Shown here in pieces: positions 62,339 to 64,000 of a DNA stretch of 64,000 nucleotides. The stretch covers positions 2,381,664-2,445,663 of the forward strand of contig NZ_LMHJ01000001.1 of the NCBI RefSeq assembly GCF_001427795.1. The letters are read 5' to 3'. Positions within the stretch are counted from its first letter, which is position 1. Every line of letters starts with the position of its first letter. Made by a program: the position numbers and the translations under genes. A model generated the notes under the pieces. It was not told where the DNA came from. It worked only from the letters and a program-made list of their open reading frames with translations, and did not search any database. Origin of the DNA: Nocardioides sp. Root682 (GTDB taxonomy: Bacteria > Actinomycetota > Actinomycetes > Propionibacteriales > Nocardioidaceae).

Positions 62339-62758
62339 TCACCGAGAGGGTTGTTCGCCGACCTCCGGGCTGCGGGCTTCTTCCCAGACCCGGATCGAGG
62401 TTACGAGGTCCTCATAGGTACGTGTGTTCGCCGGCGAGTGAAGCCAGCGAGCTGCGGCAGCCGCAACGGCGTCAGCCAGACCCTCCCCGTTGTTGACTCC
62501 CACGAGCTCATCGACGTCCACGCCCAACTTTGCCGCGATGTGCTCGAGCACGCTGACGCTGGGGCGTCGCTCACCGTGCTCGATGCGGGACAGGTAGGCG
62601 GCACTCACGCCGGCACCAGCCACAGCTTCGGCCTGGCGCAAGCCTGACCCGAGTCGGCGGGCCCGGATCCTCGATCCCAGGGTTGCTGGGAGGATTCGTT
62701 GGTGCGCGAGCACTTGAGCGGGCGTCATCAAACCGAGTCCATCATCGATTAAGTCCAC
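62339..62758 (-). CDS. XRE-family transcriptional regulator
   Basis: 139 aa from the GTG at 62758 (AGGA just before; overlaps the upstream stop by 10 nt); an ATG at 62728 is possible. HTH: SGLRQAEAVAGAGVSAAYLSRIEHGERRPSVSVLEHIAAKLGV. The helical C-terminal half may bind a ligand or partner. Coupled to the coiled-coil gene upstream. Such regulators often control the conjugation or toxin genes of mobile elements. Confidence 0.85.
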   Translation of the reverse strand: MDLIDDGLGLMTPAQVLAHQRILPATLGSRIRARRLGSGLRQAEAVAGAGVSAAYLSRIEHGERRPSVSVLEHIAAKLGVDVDELVGVNNGEGLADAVAAAAARWLHSPANTRTYEDLVTSIRVWEEARSPEVGEQPSR

Positions 62759-63570
62759 GGTCCTGCTGGCGAACGATCCCGCTGCTCCGGGCTGGCCGTG
62801 GCTTGGCGTTTCGCCCGTTCTTCGTTCGGGTGGCCTCCGTTGCCGGCCGGCCCTGCGCGACATTCGGACCGCATCCGCGCCTCGACGGCCTGGGAGTCGT
62901 CGACCTTACTGTTGAGGTCCTGCGCAGTGGCTTCGCGCCGCTCCGCGCAGTCCCAAGCAACCTCAGCCTTCTCGTCGAGTTCGCCGCGGTCCTCGCGCAG
63001 ATCCTGCGCGACTTCTTGAGCCTCGTGGATCTCCTCGCTCTTCGACGACGGATCATGCTCCGTCTTCGCCGCGTGCTCCTCAGCGCCTCGGCGAGCAGCA
63101 TCAGCCCGGTCGGCGGCGGCCGTGAGCACCACCGCCTCGGCGGTGTCTCGCGCAGCTCGAGCACGCTCGGCGGCCGCGAGCTCTGCCGGCACGGTGGCCA
63201 GGTCGACCAAGCGCGGGTCGACGTCGTAGCGACGCCGGATCTCCTCAGTCATGAATTCCTCGACCCTGCGAGCCTCGGGGTCGAGCTCGCTCCACACAGT
63301 CGCGACCTGGTAGACCTCCGCGACTCGTTCGGGTGTGGGGTTGGTCCACCACTGAGGATCGTCGACCGAGCGGTACGACGTGCGTGCAGCGTCGCGCTCT
63401 GCGTCGAGCCGGGCCGTGAGGTCGGCCGCACGTGCCTCGGTCTCCGCTCGTCGACGTTCGGCGATCAGCTCGGCGGCCTTGGCAGCCGCTTCGGTCAGTC
63501 GCGTAACCACGGTTGCCGCGACGCGCAAGTGCTGCCCGACCGCCTCGTGGATCTCCTTCTGCTCGTCCAT
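62749..63570 (-). CDS. Coiled-coil protein of a mobile element
   Basis: 273 aa from the ATG at 63570 (GGGAGAA upstream). Highly charged, mostly Ala/Glu/Arg helices (AELIAERRRAETEARAADLTARL; DTAEAVVLTAAADRADAARR), with WWTNPTPERVAEVYQVATVW in the middle. No membrane helices. Proteins of this look lie beside relaxase genes in actinobacterial integrative elements, but I do not recognise a specific family. Confidence 0.65.
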   Translation of the reverse strand: MDEQKEIHEAVGQHLRVAATVVTRLTEAAAKAAELIAERRRAETEARAADLTARLDAERDAARTSYRSVDDPQWWTNPTPERVAEVYQVATVWSELDPEARRVEEFMTEEIRRRYDVDPRLVDLATVPAELAAAERARAARDTAEAVVLTAAADRADAARRGAEEHAAKTEHDPSSKSEEIHEAQEVAQDLREDRGELDEKAEVAWDCAERREATAQDLNSKVDDSQAVEARMRSECRAGPAGNGGHPNEERAKRQATASPEQRDRSPAGPWT

Positions 63571-63581
63571 GTCTGTTCTCC

Positions 63582-63995
63582 CTATCTGTCGATGCCACGG
63601 TCCGGGCGCCCCGATGCGCCCGGAGCCTGCCGCGGCCCGATCTGCGGCCGCTCGGTCGCTCCCGGCGTACGTACCGGCCCCGTCGAACATCTACCTGTCG
63701 CCGGCATGACCCCGGTGCTCGGGGAGGCACCAACTCCGGCTGCTTCCAGCCTTCGGGAAACCATGTCGAGATCTCTTCGCACCACCAGCTGAATGGTCCG
63801 CGCCCGACGGGCGGCGGCCTCAGCTCGGTGCATGTCGTGCAGTGCCTTGGCCAGGTTGGCCAGCTGCTTGAGTACGGCGACGTAGGCCGCCGGGCCGGGC
63901 CGGCTCGCGGCGAGCAGCAGGTATGCCGTGCCGGCCGACGCCATCGATCGTCGCGGCGTCCGCCGTGGCTCGACGATCGTGCTCGAGCGCGCCAA
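63582..63995 (-). CDS. Hypothetical protein at the window edge
   Basis: 137 codons from a TTG at 63995; the true start may lie beyond the window. A helical segment (YVAVLKQLANLAKALHDMHRAEAAARRARTIQLVVRRDLDMVSRRLEA) precedes a Pro/Gly/Arg-rich tail. It lies 11 nt upstream of the coiled-coil gene on the same strand, so an operon is likely. Confidence 0.5.
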   Translation of the reverse strand: MARSSTIVEPRRTPRRSMASAGTAYLLLAASRPGPAAYVAVLKQLANLAKALHDMHRAEAAARRARTIQLVVRRDLDMVSRRLEAAGVGASPSTGVMPATGRCSTGPVRTPGATERPQIGPRQAPGASGRPDRGIDR

Positions 63996-64000
63996 GGCAT

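Noticed and set aside
61824-62417. Genes on either strand in this gap
   Set aside because: Frames on both strands are open but lack ribosome sites and consistent protein character; recorded only as an unresolved region.

Overview
The window is high-GC DNA with dense gene packing, many GTG starts, ATGA/GTGA translational overlaps and AGGAG-type ribosome sites. The gene content (AlkB-rubredoxin fusion, PknB-type kinase, MMPL exporters, NarL-type two-component pairs, YcnI/CopC copper proteins) points to an actinobacterium. Nocardioides or a close relative in Nocardioidaceae is the best guess; this is inference from gene content, not a database match.

Left part (1-19.9 kb): an M15 peptidase lipoprotein; an alkane hydroxylase operon (AlkB-rubredoxin fusion, 3Fe-4S ferredoxin, TetR regulator) with tandem operator-like palindromes upstream; a divergent Ser/Thr kinase with a second M15 peptidase; a cytochrome P450 and partner; a NarL-type kinase/regulator pair whose receiver domain carries a 12-bp tandem repeat; flotillin plus an NfeD-like partner; TetR plus an MMPL exporter; glutathione peroxidase, nitroreductase, a lytic transglycosylase, and a ferredoxin reductase/2Fe-2S ferredoxin pair that could feed the P450.

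Middle (20-33.7 kb): three diverged, structured ~84-nt repeats lie upstream of a secreted protein with a cupredoxin-like N-terminus and a beta-propeller. It is followed by a CopC-CopD fusion and a PepSY membrane protein. A convergent YcnI/CopC-CopD pair completes what looks like a copper-handling locus. A second two-component pair with a divergent MMPL exporter follows.

Giant surface protein (33.7-46.7 kb): a 13-kb coding stretch for a secreted, Ca-binding-like, Ig/cadherin-type repeat protein ending in a beta-helix (about 4,355 aa if whole). It is split by a frameshift inside a repeat. A regulator/kinase pair read from almost abutting divergent starts lies next to it. ChrA and a TetR/MMPL pair with a clear double operator close the core region.

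Right end (54.4-64 kb): a 22-nt tRNA 3' remnant beside a terminator marks the probable attachment site of an integrated element that runs off the window. The cargo has more AT-rich codon use and holds two trypsin-like proteases each followed by a small exported or membrane-anchored protein, remnants of a polymorphic-toxin/immunity cassette, an IS3-family insertion, an XRE regulator, and coiled-coil genes of possible mobilisation type.
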